Shown: positions 1 through 8,384, counted from the stretch's first letter. The stretch is DNA of 43,901 bases from Bacteroidota bacterium (GCA_009909035.1 JAAAOB010000168.1:1-43901), one strand, 5' to 3'. Notes: a model not told the origin generated them from the letters alone. Numbers and translations: made by a program.

Positions 1-132
1 GATCTTCCAAATATGGTGACCGTTATTCTGGGTGACTATCGAAGCATTGATACATTTGGAGAACAGATCGTTATTTACACAGCCGGCCTGATCACTCTTT
101 TAATTCTGCGTCGAAGACGGGAAGACAAATGA
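1..132 (+). CDS. MrpA C-terminal-like (MbhE-type) antiporter subunit, 3' end only
   Basis: This is the last 43 codons of a gene that begins before the window; reading frame 1 is open from base 1 to the TGA at 130-132. The peptide starts DLPNMVTVILGDYRSIDTFG, continues into one hydrophobic helix and ends in a basic tail (RRRREDK). The pattern V-I-L-x-D-(F/Y)-R-x-x-D-T-x-G-E is typical of the C-terminal part of MrpA and of the separate MbhE-type subunits of Mrp modules. The stop overlaps the ATG of the next gene (ATGA), so the two are translationally coupled. Because the next gene is an MrpB homologue, this is most likely the split-off MrpA C-terminal subunit; whether it is fused to a larger MrpA cannot be seen. 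Confidence 0.75.
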   Translation, partial: DLPNMVTVILGDYRSIDTFGEQIVIYTAGLITLLILRRRREDK

Positions 133-569
133 AACGAACAGAAGAAAGTCCAATCATATTGTTGGGAGCACGGCTACTGAGCCCCTACATCATGGTTTTT
201 GGGTGGTACGTTATATTCCACGGGCACTACAGCCCGGGCGGAGGGTTCCAGGGAGGGGCGTTGCTTGCGGCTTCGGTCCTACTTGTCAGGGTTGCGGGTG
301 GAACAGATATTGCAAAATTGCAGATTCGCGAGGCCGTCAATACACCACTGGCCGTCATCGGCGTGCTGATCTACTTTGCCACAGGTCTCGCCGCACTGTT
401 TACAGGCGGGTATTTCCTTGACTATGGTCAGCTTCCCATCCCCGGTATGGAGCCGGAGTGGCTGCGCTACACGGGCATCTTAATTATTGAAGTGGGAATC
501 GGCTTAACCGTAATGGCGATATTGATTATGATTTATGACAATATGGTGACGGAGGAAGATCATGATTGA
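129..569 (+). CDS. mnhB: MrpB/MnhB-type Na+/H+ antiporter subunit
   Basis: This 146-aa membrane protein is the MrpB (MnhB) subunit of a multisubunit cation/proton antiporter in the inner membrane. The N-terminal part contains the family signature GHYSPGGGFQGGA (about residues 32-44) after the first helix, and about four hydrophobic segments follow. The length matches the family. It overlaps the preceding gene by 4 bases and the following mrpC homologue by 8 bases, the spacing expected for subunits made in fixed stoichiometry. MrpB is needed for complex assembly, but no catalytic residue is assigned to it. The position between an MrpA C-terminal fragment and MrpC is the standard order for Mrp and Mbh-type modules. 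Confidence 0.9.
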   Translation: MKRTEESPIILLGARLLSPYIMVFGWYVIFHGHYSPGGGFQGGALLAASVLLVRVAGGTDIAKLQIREAVNTPLAVIGVLIYFATGLAALFTGGYFLDYGQLPIPGMEPEWLRYTGILIIEVGIGLTVMAILIMIYDNMVTEEDHD

Positions 570-930
570 TTTCTTTTTGGGACACTACGCATACTGGCTA
601 ACCATTATTCTGCTCTGTATTGGCTTATATGGGATACTTTTCAAGAAAAACCTGGTAAAGAAAACCATCGGTCTTTCAATTTTTCAAGCCTCTGTTGTCC
701 TGTTTTTTGTTTCCATCGCCTCCAAGTGGGATGCCACAGTTACAGTACGAGACTACGCCTACCCCGTTGAGCAAGTGTCGAACTACCTGAACCCATTGCC
801 GCATACGCTCATGCTTACGGCGATTGTGGTTGGTGTAGCTACACTTGGGGTGGCATTCACGCTCCTGATTGCGATACATAACCGGTACGGTACGCTGGAC
901 GAACAGGAACTGTTAGAAAAACTTCAATGA
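562..930 (+). CDS. mnhC: MrpC/MnhC-type antiporter subunit (NuoK-like)
   Basis: This 122-aa protein has three hydrophobic helices and belongs to the MrpC/MnhC family, which is homologous to NuoK of complex I. After the first helix comes GLYGILFKKNLVKKTIGLSI, and the C-terminal helix starts at NPLPHTLMLTAIVVG, a segment conserved in the family. In Mrp complexes this subunit forms part of the membrane ion path beside the antiporter-like subunits. Its start overlaps the end of mnhB by 8 bases, and its stop overlaps the start of the next gene (ATGA at 927-930). The length is close to the usual 110-125 aa. Confidence 0.9.
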   Translation: MIDFFLGHYAYWLTIILLCIGLYGILFKKNLVKKTIGLSIFQASVVLFFVSIASKWDATVTVRDYAYPVEQVSNYLNPLPHTLMLTAIVVGVATLGVAFTLLIAIHNRYGTLDEQELLEKLQ

Positions 931-2408
931 TAGAGACACATCTGCCTGCATATATTGCATTAACATTTGTACTCTTTTCAGTTCTGATTCCTCTTGTGGG
1001 GTTATGGAAAAAAGAGTGGGTTCAGCCGATGGCGGCTTCCGGTTCCGGAATCGCAGCCGTGCTCTCCGTTTACGGTTTTTTTGTCTACCTGAACGGAGGC
1101 GCCATCCGGTACTTTTTTGGCGGATGGGAGCCCCCGATAGGCATTGAATTTGTGTACGATGGTCTCTCCGGGTTTTTCGTGATGGTGATTAACGTCGTCG
1201 CCTTTCTTGTGTTGATTCACTCCAGGCATGTAGGCACGAAAGAGTTTCCAGGCAAGAAAATGCCCTATTATGCGCTTGCAATGCTGGCGATGCTCGGATT
1301 TAACGGCATGCTTTTAACGGGCGATCTTTTCAATTTCTACGTGTTCCTGGAGATTTCATCTCTTGCCAGCTACGCACTTATCGCCATCGGCGAAAAGCAG
1401 GCCCCCTACGCCGCCCTTCGCTACCTCATTATCGGAACCGCTGGCGGCACGCTCTATCTCCTTGGCGTCGGCTTTCTCTACACCGTTACCGGAACACTCA
1501 ACATGATTGATATGTCGGCCATGCTGCCAATGTATGCAGAAAATACGGCCGTGGTAGCCGCTTTGATTCTAATGATTGTTGGAATTGGAGTGAAGGCCGC
1601 GCTCTTTCCCATGCATGGATGGCTGCCCGATTCCTATACATATGCTGCATCCAGCACATCATCACTCATTGCGCCTATCGGCACCAAAGTTGCGGCCTAT
1701 ATTCTTTTCAGGATAATGCTTTTTGTATTTGGCATCGAACTGGTGGATGCCGTTGCGCCCCTCTCAACAATTGTTGGCATCCTGGCTTCTGTTGGTATCC
1801 TGTATGGATCGATTATGGCCATTGCCCAGACCGAAATGAAACGGATGCTTGCCTACAGCAGTGTCTCGCAGATCGGGTATATCATTATGGGGCTCAGCCT
1901 GGCAAACCCCTTCGGCTTTGCCGGTGCCTTGCTCCACGTACTAAATCACGCTGTGATGAAGGCCTGCCTCTTTATGATTACCGGTAACTTGAGAATGAAG
2001 GAGGGGCATTCCCTTATCAGTAAGTTTGATGACAGTTACCGCGAAAAATACCCGTGGACAATGGCTTCTTTTTCCGTGGCGGCAATCTCAATGGTGGGGC
2101 TTCCACCGCTGGCCGGCTTTTTCAGCAAGTGGTACCTCGCACTTGGTACAATCGACAATTCGAACTGGCTCTTCCTGGCGGTTATACTCATCAGCTCACT
2201 GCTGAATGCAGTATATTTCTTCAGGATTTTAGAAAAAGTATACATGAAAAATCCATCGAAAGGACAGGAAGCACCCGCCGAAGCCGCTCAGGACGACGTA
2301 CCCTTCAGCATGCTTGGCCCCACGGCCCTGCTGGCTGCTGCGCTGATTGTAATAGGTTTTGCAAATGTTGCTATCGTAACTGTTCTACTCGACATATACC
2401 CGATGTAA
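927..2408 (+). CDS. mnhD: Mrp antiporter-like subunit 1 (MrpD/NuoN-like)
   Basis: This 493-aa polytopic protein belongs to the proton-pumping antiporter-like family shared by MrpA/MrpD and NuoL/M/N. The three charged residues thought to form the membrane proton path are visible: E142 in GDLFNFYVFLEISS, K223 in GIGVKAALFPMHGWLPD and K254 in LIAPIGTKVAAY. The long run of hydrophobic helices fits the usual 14-helix fold. It is the first of three such subunits in this operon and is the closest to canonical MrpD by position, directly after MrpC. It overlaps mnhC by 4 bases. A 29-base gap separates it from the next homologue. Confidence 0.88.
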   Translation: MIETHLPAYIALTFVLFSVLIPLVGLWKKEWVQPMAASGSGIAAVLSVYGFFVYLNGGAIRYFFGGWEPPIGIEFVYDGLSGFFVMVINVVAFLVLIHSRHVGTKEFPGKKMPYYALAMLAMLGFNGMLLTGDLFNFYVFLEISSLASYALIAIGEKQAPYAALRYLIIGTAGGTLYLLGVGFLYTVTGTLNMIDMSAMLPMYAENTAVVAALILMIVGIGVKAALFPMHGWLPDSYTYAASSTSSLIAPIGTKVAAYILFRIMLFVFGIELVDAVAPLSTIVGILASVGILYGSIMAIAQTEMKRMLAYSSVSQIGYIIMGLSLANPFGFAGALLHVLNHAVMKACLFMITGNLRMKEGHSLISKFDDSYREKYPWTMASFSVAAISMVGLPPLAGFFSKWYLALGTIDNSNWLFLAVILISSLLNAVYFFRILEKVYMKNPSKGQEAPAEAAQDDVPFSMLGPTALLAAALIVIGFANVAIVTVLLDIYPM

Positions 2409-2437
2409 TCTGAAATTTTAATCATGACTCACGATTG

Positions 2438-3925
2438 ATGGATCTATCTATCGTTCCTTTATTAGCCATTTTGGTCTCCCTTTTTGCGGTGCCATTGATA
2501 TTGTTGAGTTCTAAAAAACCCAACCTGCGGGAGACGTGGACCGTACTGGCCGGGCTGATAAAATTCGGGCTTGTGCTGACGCTTTTGCCCTCCGCCCTGG
2601 ATGGAGAAAGTGTTCAGATTCATCTGCTGGACCTGGCTCCCGGGCTCCCGCTTGCTCTGAATGCCGATCCGTTTGGCGTCTTTTTTGCCGTCATCGCATC
2701 GGGATTGTGGATTTTCACCTCATTCTACTCCATTGGGTACATGCGCGGACATGGAGAAATTAAACAGACGCGCTACTTTGCAAGTTTTGCCGTCTGTCTG
2801 TCGGCCACCATTGGTATTGCATTCTCTGCAAACCTGCTTACGTTTATCCTGTTCTACGAGATTTTAACGCTTGCCACCTACCCGCTTGTGATTCACAATG
2901 AAAACAGGGAAGCGATAAATGCCGGGCGTAAATATCTCGCGTTTACACTAACCGCTGGGCTCCTGCTGATTGCCGCAGCCGGAATGGTCTATATCTACAC
3001 CGGCACGCTCGATTTTACTCCGGGCGGCGTTTTTACGGAGGTAGACCTGCCTGACCATATAATGTTGATTATGTTCATCCTCTTTCTGGCCGGAGTAGGC
3101 GTGAAAGCCGGTATTATGCCGCTCCACGGGTGGCTTCCCGCTGCAATGGCTGCCCCCACTCCTGTAAGTGCCCTTCTGCACGCCGTGGCGGTTGTAAAAT
3201 CCGGGGTTTTTGCCGTCACACGAGTCGTTGGCTACGTTTTTGGTACCGATATCATGGTCGGTTACGGGCTCAACGATATAGTGCTGGTGCTTGCGGGTTT
3301 CACCATTATTATGGCCTCGCTCCTTGCATTCGCACAGGACAACCTAAAGCGGCGGCTGGCCTACTCAACCGTTGGACACCTCTCCTACATTGTCCTTGGT
3401 ATCGCGCTTATCACTCCCCTTGGAATGACCGGCGGTATCATGCACATTGCGGCCCACGCCACAATGAAAATCACGCTCTTTTTCTGTGCAGGCGCCATCT
3501 ATGTAAACCTCCATCGAACTGAAATCAGCAACCTCAACGGAATTGCAAAGGTGATGCCCTGGACGATGGGAGCTTTTGCCATAGGTTCCATGGGACTGGC
3601 TGGTATTCCACCTATTAACGGGTTTTTCAGCAAGTGGCATCTCATTATTGGATCGGTGGAGGGTGAAATGCTGATCCCGGTATTTGTACTTGTGCTCAGC
3701 GGTCTCCTGAATGCAGGATACTTTTTCCCGATATTACATCGCGCGTATTTTAAAAAGGGAGAAGGACTCGAAAACTATGGAGAGGCATCCCCATTTATGG
3801 TGGTGCCGCTTGTGTCCACGGCCATCCTTTCGGTACTTTTCGGACTTTTCCCAAATCTATTTTTTAACTTTTTTGATCTTGCTTCACAAATCAGTGATTC
3901 ACTTTTTATAACGGGGGCACCATGA
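2438..3925 (+). CDS. Mrp antiporter-like subunit 2 (MrpD/NuoM-like)
   Basis: This 495-aa membrane protein is a second member of the same antiporter-like family. Counted from the ATG at 2438, the key residues are E141 (ILFYEILTLATYP), K223 (GVGVKAGIMPLHGWLPAAM) and K254 (HAVAVVKSGVFA), so the full set of path residues is retained. A TTG lies immediately before the ATG; the ATG is the more likely start. The HGWLPAAMAAPTPVSALLHA segment after helix 7 resembles NuoM and NuoL-type subunits more than the first copy does. The last four bases overlap the next small gene (ATGA). It is distinct in sequence from its neighbours, so it is not a recent tandem duplicate. Confidence 0.85.
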   Translation: MDLSIVPLLAILVSLFAVPLILLSSKKPNLRETWTVLAGLIKFGLVLTLLPSALDGESVQIHLLDLAPGLPLALNADPFGVFFAVIASGLWIFTSFYSIGYMRGHGEIKQTRYFASFAVCLSATIGIAFSANLLTFILFYEILTLATYPLVIHNENREAINAGRKYLAFTLTAGLLLIAAAGMVYIYTGTLDFTPGGVFTEVDLPDHIMLIMFILFLAGVGVKAGIMPLHGWLPAAMAAPTPVSALLHAVAVVKSGVFAVTRVVGYVFGTDIMVGYGLNDIVLVLAGFTIIMASLLAFAQDNLKRRLAYSTVGHLSYIVLGIALITPLGMTGGIMHIAAHATMKITLFFCAGAIYVNLHRTEISNLNGIAKVMPWTMGAFAIGSMGLAGIPPINGFFSKWHLIIGSVEGEMLIPVFVLVLSGLLNAGYFFPILHRAYFKKGEGLENYGEASPFMVVPLVSTAILSVLFGLFPNLFFNFFDLASQISDSLFITGAP

Positions 3926-4134
3926 AAACCTGGCACTGGACGATATTAGGGCTTCTTTTTGCCATCACAATGGTTCTTGAATTTACCTATCTGTCCGATT
4001 ACGACAGCCACTGGTGGAATTCTATACCGGCATTTTACGCCATATTTGGATTTGTATGCTGCATAACGATTATTTACACCGCCAAATTTATCGCAAAAAA
4101 TTTTGTAAACCGCGACATTCACTATTATGATTGA
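3922..4134 (+). CDS. small two-helix membrane protein within the Mrp operon
   Basis: I do not recognise a named family for this 70-aa protein. It has two hydrophobic segments, about residues 7-25 and 34-58, joined by a short polar loop (YLSDYDSHWWNS), and a charged C-terminus ending NRDIHYYD. It overlaps the antiporter gene before it by 4 bases and the antiporter gene after it by 8 bases. It is therefore certainly part of the operon and probably made in step with the subunits. It may be an accessory subunit placed between antiporter-like subunits, by analogy with the small single- and double-helix subunits of complex I and Mrp. That role is inference from position and topology only. Confidence 0.75.
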   Translation: MKTWHWTILGLLFAITMVLEFTYLSDYDSHWWNSIPAFYAIFGFVCCITIIYTAKFIAKNFVNRDIHYYD

Positions 4135-5842
4135 GTTACTGACCATACCCGGTGTCATTCTCATTATCGGTGCGTTTTTACTCCCGTTGCTGCCGGCCAA
4201 ACTCCGCAATTCACTATTTCTGCTGTTCCCGGTTGCCGCTCTTCTGTTTGTCATCACCAGGCCTGACGGCTATACCGTTACCGGGGGGATTGGCAACTAT
4301 GACCTTTTATTGATGGAGGTCGATGCACTCAGCAGGGTTTTTGGAATCATTTTTGCTATCACCGCTTTTGTGGCGGGTACGTATGCCTGGCATATTAAAG
4401 ATTTGGGTCAACAAAGCAATGCACTTGTTTACGCCGGTAGTGCCCTTGGAGTAACGTTTGCAGGTGACCTCCTTACACTTCTTGTCTTTTGGGAGCTGAT
4501 GGCCGTCAGTTCCACCTGGCTGGTCTGGGCCAGCCGGAACAAGGCGTCCGACAGGGCCGGCACCCGCTACCTGATGTACCATGTGATGGGCGGCGGTCTG
4601 CTTCTTGCGGGAATTCTGTTCCACTTTGCCGAAACGGGATCATTAGCGGTAGAAGCTATTGAACAGAGCTACACCGTTGGGAATTTGCTTATGTTGATTG
4701 GCGTATCGATCAACGCGGCCGTGATTCCCCTCCATACCTGGCTTGCGGATGCCTATCCAAAGGCAACGATCACCGGGGCCGTGTTTATGAGTGCCTTCAC
4801 CACGAAATCAGCCGTTTACGTACTGATACGGGTCTTTCCCGGCTGGGAACTTCTCACATGGTTCGGAGCGGCAATGGCCATCTACGGGGTTATTTACGCG
4901 GTAATCTGCAAGGATATTCGTGAAATCCTGGCCTACCACATTATCAGCCAGGTGGGTTTTATGGTGTGTGGTATCGGCATTGGCACCGAGATGTCCCTCA
5001 ATGGAGCGACAGCCCACGCCTACAGCCACATTCTCTACAAGTCGCTCCTGTTTATGAGCACAGGTGCGGTGCTCTACGCCACGGGAACATCCAAACTGGT
5101 GAACCTGGGCGGACTGGCAAAAAAAATGCCTTATACCTTAGGGCTCTATCTGGTCGGCGGGTTTTCGATCTCCGGGCTGCCGCTGTTTAACGGGTTTATC
5201 AGTAAATCGATGACCATCAGCGCCGCAGGATACGCGCACAACGAAGCGGCGGTGCTCATGCTCCTGCTCGCGTCTGTGGGTACCTTTCTCAGTGATGGTC
5301 TGAAGCTGCCGTACTTCACCTGGTTCCACAAAGAAGACACCGATCTTGAGGTTCGAAAGTTGCCCGTAAATATGTATATCGGGATGGGCATTGCGGCCTT
5401 CTCCTGTATTTTTTACGGTCTCTATCCACAGGCGCTCTACATGTATCTGCCATTTGAGGTGGATTACCATCCGTTTACCGTCTATCATTTTGTTGAAATT
5501 ACTCAAATCAGTTTAATGACATTCGCCGGTTTCTGGCTGTTACGTAAGAAACTTGCCGGAGAACTCATCATCGCACTCGATGTCGATTGGTTCTACAGAA
5601 AACCAAGCACAGCTGTCAGGACCGTATTTGTGACAGGCGTAGACAAATTCTATGACAGAGTGGAAGATGGTATCCTGGCAACAGCCGGATTTCTGAGCAG
5701 GAAATTTGAAAATCCGATGAAATGGCTTAATCCATTTGGCGATCGGTCAAACGAGGCCAAAACCTACAGCCCCGGCATGGAAGTGGTCATGAGCTTCATC
5801 ATGTTCTCTTTCCTTCTGTTTTCTCTTTTCTACATTTTGTAA
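4127..5842 (+). CDS. Mrp antiporter-like subunit 3 (NuoL/MrpD-like with C-terminal extension)
   Basis: This 571-aa protein is the third antiporter-like subunit of the operon. E123 (LLVFWELMAVSSTWL) and K227 (MSAFTTKSAVYVLIR) are present. At the place where the family usually has a lysine in helix 7 (GVKAA), it has asparagine: VSINAAVIPLHTWL, N196. After the antiporter core there is a C-terminal extension of about 100 residues. It includes LDVDWFYRKPS, a motif common in NuoL/HyfB-type proteins with a lateral or extra helix, and ends in a final hydrophobic helix. It starts 8 bases inside the 70-aa gene and ends the operon. The lost lysine suggests a modified or non-pumping channel, but this is inference. 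Confidence 0.82.
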   Translation: MIELLTIPGVILIIGAFLLPLLPAKLRNSLFLLFPVAALLFVITRPDGYTVTGGIGNYDLLLMEVDALSRVFGIIFAITAFVAGTYAWHIKDLGQQSNALVYAGSALGVTFAGDLLTLLVFWELMAVSSTWLVWASRNKASDRAGTRYLMYHVMGGGLLLAGILFHFAETGSLAVEAIEQSYTVGNLLMLIGVSINAAVIPLHTWLADAYPKATITGAVFMSAFTTKSAVYVLIRVFPGWELLTWFGAAMAIYGVIYAVICKDIREILAYHIISQVGFMVCGIGIGTEMSLNGATAHAYSHILYKSLLFMSTGAVLYATGTSKLVNLGGLAKKMPYTLGLYLVGGFSISGLPLFNGFISKSMTISAAGYAHNEAAVLMLLLASVGTFLSDGLKLPYFTWFHKEDTDLEVRKLPVNMYIGMGIAAFSCIFYGLYPQALYMYLPFEVDYHPFTVYHFVEITQISLMTFAGFWLLRKKLAGELIIALDVDWFYRKPSTAVRTVFVTGVDKFYDRVEDGILATAGFLSRKFENPMKWLNPFGDRSNEAKTYSPGMEVVMSFIMFSFLLFSLFYIL

Positions 5843-6068
5843 AATCGTTGGCTGAACGAACGGCGCATATTCAAATGTAGAAATGTAGATAAGAAGTAGC
5901 AGAGATAGTCCCTCCGCCACAACAATGCCGGTACAATACCCCGTCCAAAGCCTCCACCCTTTTAGGTCAAAGTAGTTTTTAGGCAATGATCAATCTCGGG
6001 GGCAGATCCCACACGGTATCTACATTAGAACTCATAATTTTTTGCTCAATACAAGCTTATTTTGGAGT

Positions 6069-6123
6069 GTCCCCCTTCTCCCGCGAGGGATCCCCATTGG
6101 AGAAGGGGGACTTTTATCTTTTT
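6069..6123 (+). terminator. terminator-like GC-rich hairpin after the Mrp operon
   Basis: A perfect 13-base stem (GTCCCCCTTCTCC at 6069-6081 pairing with 6099-6111) with a 17-base loop is followed directly by TTTTATCTTTTT. This can act as a rho-independent terminator on the + strand, 226 bases after the end of the Mrp operon. Similar C-rich/G-rich hairpins occur in other spacers of this window, so it may equally be one of a family of dispersed repeats. Confidence 0.5.
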
Positions 6124-6287
6124 GAGGCTGTCCAAAAAGGGTGTTCAATAAAGCATTTTTTACAAGCAAATAGTCATACCACGCCTCGGCGTGGTATCTC
6201 CTGTCCATATTAACGATTGGAGATCCCTTATCCTCCGAAGGGATCCCCTCGGGAACGTACGGGATGACACCCTTATTGGACAGCCTC
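6124..6287. mobile_element. 164-base element with 21-base inverted ends (MITE-like)
   Basis: The left end (6124-6144, beginning GAGGCTGTCCAAAAAGGGTG) and the right end (6267-6287) are inverted copies that match at 20 of 21 positions. Between them are a perfect 10-base stem with a 2-base loop (6176-6197, ATACCACGCC and its complement) and a second inverted pair, GATCCCTT at 6222 and its complement at 6238. No transposase frame fits inside. Ends starting GAGGCTGTCCAAAA resemble those of several transposase families, so a non-autonomous element is likely. No clear target duplication was seen. Confidence 0.55.
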
Positions 6288-6395
6288 GGAATTAAACCAC
6301 TTAGGATTAAAAATTTTTGACTGTTTTTCACTTTTTTTTTCGCACTAAGTACAAGTGGGTCTGTTGTTTTTGAATAGGAAAACCGTTCACCTTTT

Positions 6396-6422
6396 TTTAT
6401 CGATAAATTCTTTATCGATAAA
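6396..6422. promoter_or_regulatory. two tandem 12-base palindromes (possible operator)
   Basis: The perfect palindrome TTTATCGATAAA occurs at 6396-6407 and again at 6411-6422, separated by three bases. The two sites repeat with a 15-base period. Such spacing of identical self-complementary sites suggests cooperative binding of a dimeric regulator. The nearest downstream gene is the secreted protein starting at 6582. No regulator gene is adjacent, so the assignment is tentative. Confidence 0.4.
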
Positions 6423-6581
6423 CCTTTGCGCGCCGTAAAAGACGATATTCACGAAATCCTTTACATGTAGCTATGAACAGAGTTATTAAAACAGCAATCC
6501 GCTTTTCCGGGCAGCTGCCGTTCAGGTTATGAAGAAAAATTTTATTATTGTCTAAAACATTCACCTTTAATGGAGATTAAA

Positions 6582-7559
6582 ATGAAAATTCTGTTTGGTT
6601 TAATCATATTCATATTGTCGTCACTTATTTATATCCCTACGGCTGATGCCCAGCTTGGAAAACGGTTAAAAGAGAGGGCAAAAAAAGCCGCTGAAAACAA
6701 AGTGGAGCAGAAACTCAGCAACGAAGTAGAGAAAGCAGCCGAACGCGCGGTTGAGAAATCCTGGAACTCCATTTTTGGAGAAGAGTTTGGTTCAGAAGGA
6801 GATGGTATCAACGTCTCATTTACTATGAACAGCAATGCTGTGACTGAAGATGCATACAGTTTTGATGTAACCTCCACAATGGAAATCGAAACGGTCACTG
6901 AAGACGGGACAGTCGAGGGTCCTATGATTATGCAGATGCATTTTAACGAAAATGAGCTCTATTCGGGCACCAAATTCTCCGGCGAAGAGATGGAAGGCAG
7001 CGAGGGAGAGATGTTTATGATTTATGATCTGAAAAACGAATCAATGATCATGCTGATGGACAGTGAGGATGGTAAATTTTCCTTTGCCTACGACTGGAAA
7101 CAGGCGGAGCAACTGGCAGAAGAATTTTCGGAAATAGAGGAGGAACAAGAAGAAACTGAAATGGAATCAGGCGCAGAGGACGAAGCCAAAACCGTTTCTG
7201 AGCCAGACAATTCCGTTGATGAGTATCAGTTTGAAAAGATAGGAACCAAAACGATTGCCGGACTGGAATGCCAGGGGTATAAAACTGAAGATGATGATAG
7301 CGTAATGGAATACTGGGTGACCCAGGATGAAGATATCGGGATTTACAACATGCTCCGGACCAACGAACAAACCAAGCACCTGAAAGGCAACGTTCCAGAT
7401 GACTATCCAGCAGGAATGCTCATGGAGATGACCCAGGAAAACCTGAAAAGCGGCGAAAAAACCATCATGCAAGTCACCGATATCAACAGAAATGCATCCG
7501 TAACATATACTATGAACGATTACCCGACCATGTCGATCGGGAATCAGAACAAGGAGTAA
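6582..7559 (+). CDS. secreted DUF4412-like protein
   Basis: This 325-aa protein begins with a signal peptide (MKILFGLIIF, cleaved probably after TADA, giving QLGKRLKERA). I chose the ATG at 6582 rather than the one at 6570, because GGAG at 6572-6575 stands six bases before it. The mature N-terminus is a basic and acidic helical stretch. It is followed by a region describing a beta-rich domain, with repeated short acidic segments and an E-rich linker (about residues 185-210). The C-terminal part GLECQGYKT...MEYWVTQDEDIG resembles DUF4412-type proteins of Bacteroidota, which have no established function. The protein is very acidic, as expected for a secreted or periplasmic protein in a salt-adapted organism. 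It stands alone between spacers. Confidence 0.75.
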   Translation: MKILFGLIIFILSSLIYIPTADAQLGKRLKERAKKAAENKVEQKLSNEVEKAAERAVEKSWNSIFGEEFGSEGDGINVSFTMNSNAVTEDAYSFDVTSTMEIETVTEDGTVEGPMIMQMHFNENELYSGTKFSGEEMEGSEGEMFMIYDLKNESMIMLMDSEDGKFSFAYDWKQAEQLAEEFSEIEEEQEETEMESGAEDEAKTVSEPDNSVDEYQFEKIGTKTIAGLECQGYKTEDDDSVMEYWVTQDEDIGIYNMLRTNEQTKHLKGNVPDDYPAGMLMEMTQENLKSGEKTIMQVTDINRNASVTYTMNDYPTMSIGNQNKE

Positions 7560-7669
7560 GAATTGCTGGATGCAGAGGTCTTCATTGGCTTCTCTCATCG
7601 GTCTTTTTGGAGGCTTAAAAATGGGAGATCCCTGTGCGGAGTTCGGGAGGACGTATTAGCGAATGTTTG

Positions 7670-8260
7670 TTAACAGGCAGTCAACCGTTTATACTCTTCC
7701 GTTTGATAGTATTTGGGCCTGGAATCTATGCGGACGTGCAGCCAGTAGACTCCTAATCCCGAAGTGCTAAGCCACTTGGGCTCCTGCCCGATCGCTTTGA
7801 GCGTCTGCTCTCCAACGGTTCGCCAAAACGCCTGAACCTGCTCCTCTCCTGCCTGCCTCACAAAATCCCCAATATGTGCATATCCGGGTTGTTTTTTCTC
7901 CGGACACGGAACAACCAACAGGGCATCACCTCCGCGGTTGGGAAACGAAACCACCTGCTGTTCATCCTTAAAGTACCGGCTGAACGTCTTCAGGTCCGGC
8001 ATCTTGTTTGCTAAAAATTGAGTATTGATGAGATTACACTCATATCGGTTGTGAAGTGTATCGAGCGTTACCGGTTTATTTTCCCAAAAGAAGGCGTCGT
8101 AGCCTGATAAGGCCAGCAAATCGTTATAACAATCAATGAATTCAGCAGATTCACAAAGCAAGTTCAGAAACCTTTGTTGAGAAATGGGCGCTGATTTCTC
8201 CTTTATCCCAAACTTCTTGCTCTCACCTGATTTTTCTATTATGAATGGTGTCCATGTCAT
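7670..8260 (-). CDS. DUF6940-like conserved protein
   Basis: This is a 196-aa soluble protein with no signal peptide and no membrane segment. The C-terminal part LGVYWLHVRIDSRPKYYQ and the middle segment FPNRGGDALLVVPCP are the recognisable features. They recall a conserved bacterial family that I believe is DUF6940, whose function is unknown; that assignment is from memory of the motif and is not certain. The gene follows the nuoJ-nuoK terminator on the same strand and probably has its own promoter in the 92 bases after it. No partner gene is adjacent, and the next gene upstream belongs to respiration. Confidence 0.65.
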   Translation of the reverse strand: MTWTPFIIEKSGESKKFGIKEKSAPISQQRFLNLLCESAEFIDCYNDLLALSGYDAFFWENKPVTLDTLHNRYECNLINTQFLANKMPDLKTFSRYFKDEQQVVSFPNRGGDALLVVPCPEKKQPGYAHIGDFVRQAGEEQVQAFWRTVGEQTLKAIGQEPKWLSTSGLGVYWLHVRIDSRPKYYQTEEYKRLTAC

Positions 8261-8344
8261 CTCTTAGAACTTTAGATCATCAGCTTTCAATTCTATCGTT
8301 GATCTACACGCTGCAAATAAATCTTCGTTAACTTATTACATCAT

Positions 8345-8384
8345 AAAAAATAAAAGCCCGTCAGGGTGATTGCTAACGGGCTTT
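8345..8384 (-). terminator. rho-independent terminator after nuoK
   Basis: Read on the minus strand, the stem AAAGCCCGT (8384-8376) pairs with ACGGGCTTT (8361-8353) across a 14-base loop. It is followed by a T-rich run (TATTTTTTA). It lies 31 bases after the nuoK stop and separates it from the DUF6940-like gene. Confidence 0.85.

Larger units (their letters stand above)
5843..6581. other. 739-base spacer with repeats, no convincing gene
   Basis: No gene is supported here; the short open frames run through inverted repeats and lack family features. The spacer holds a strong hairpin with a T-rich tail (6069-6123), a 164-base element with inverted ends (6124-6287), and two tandem copies of a 12-base palindrome (6396-6422). 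Homopolymeric A/T stretches occur around 6310-6345. The last part carries the leader of the downstream secreted-protein gene. Confidence 0.7.

Noticed and set aside
5986..6331. short open frames of 75 and 99 aa on both strands
   Set aside because: They run through the hairpin and the inverted-repeat element, so the apparent coding is a by-product of repeats.
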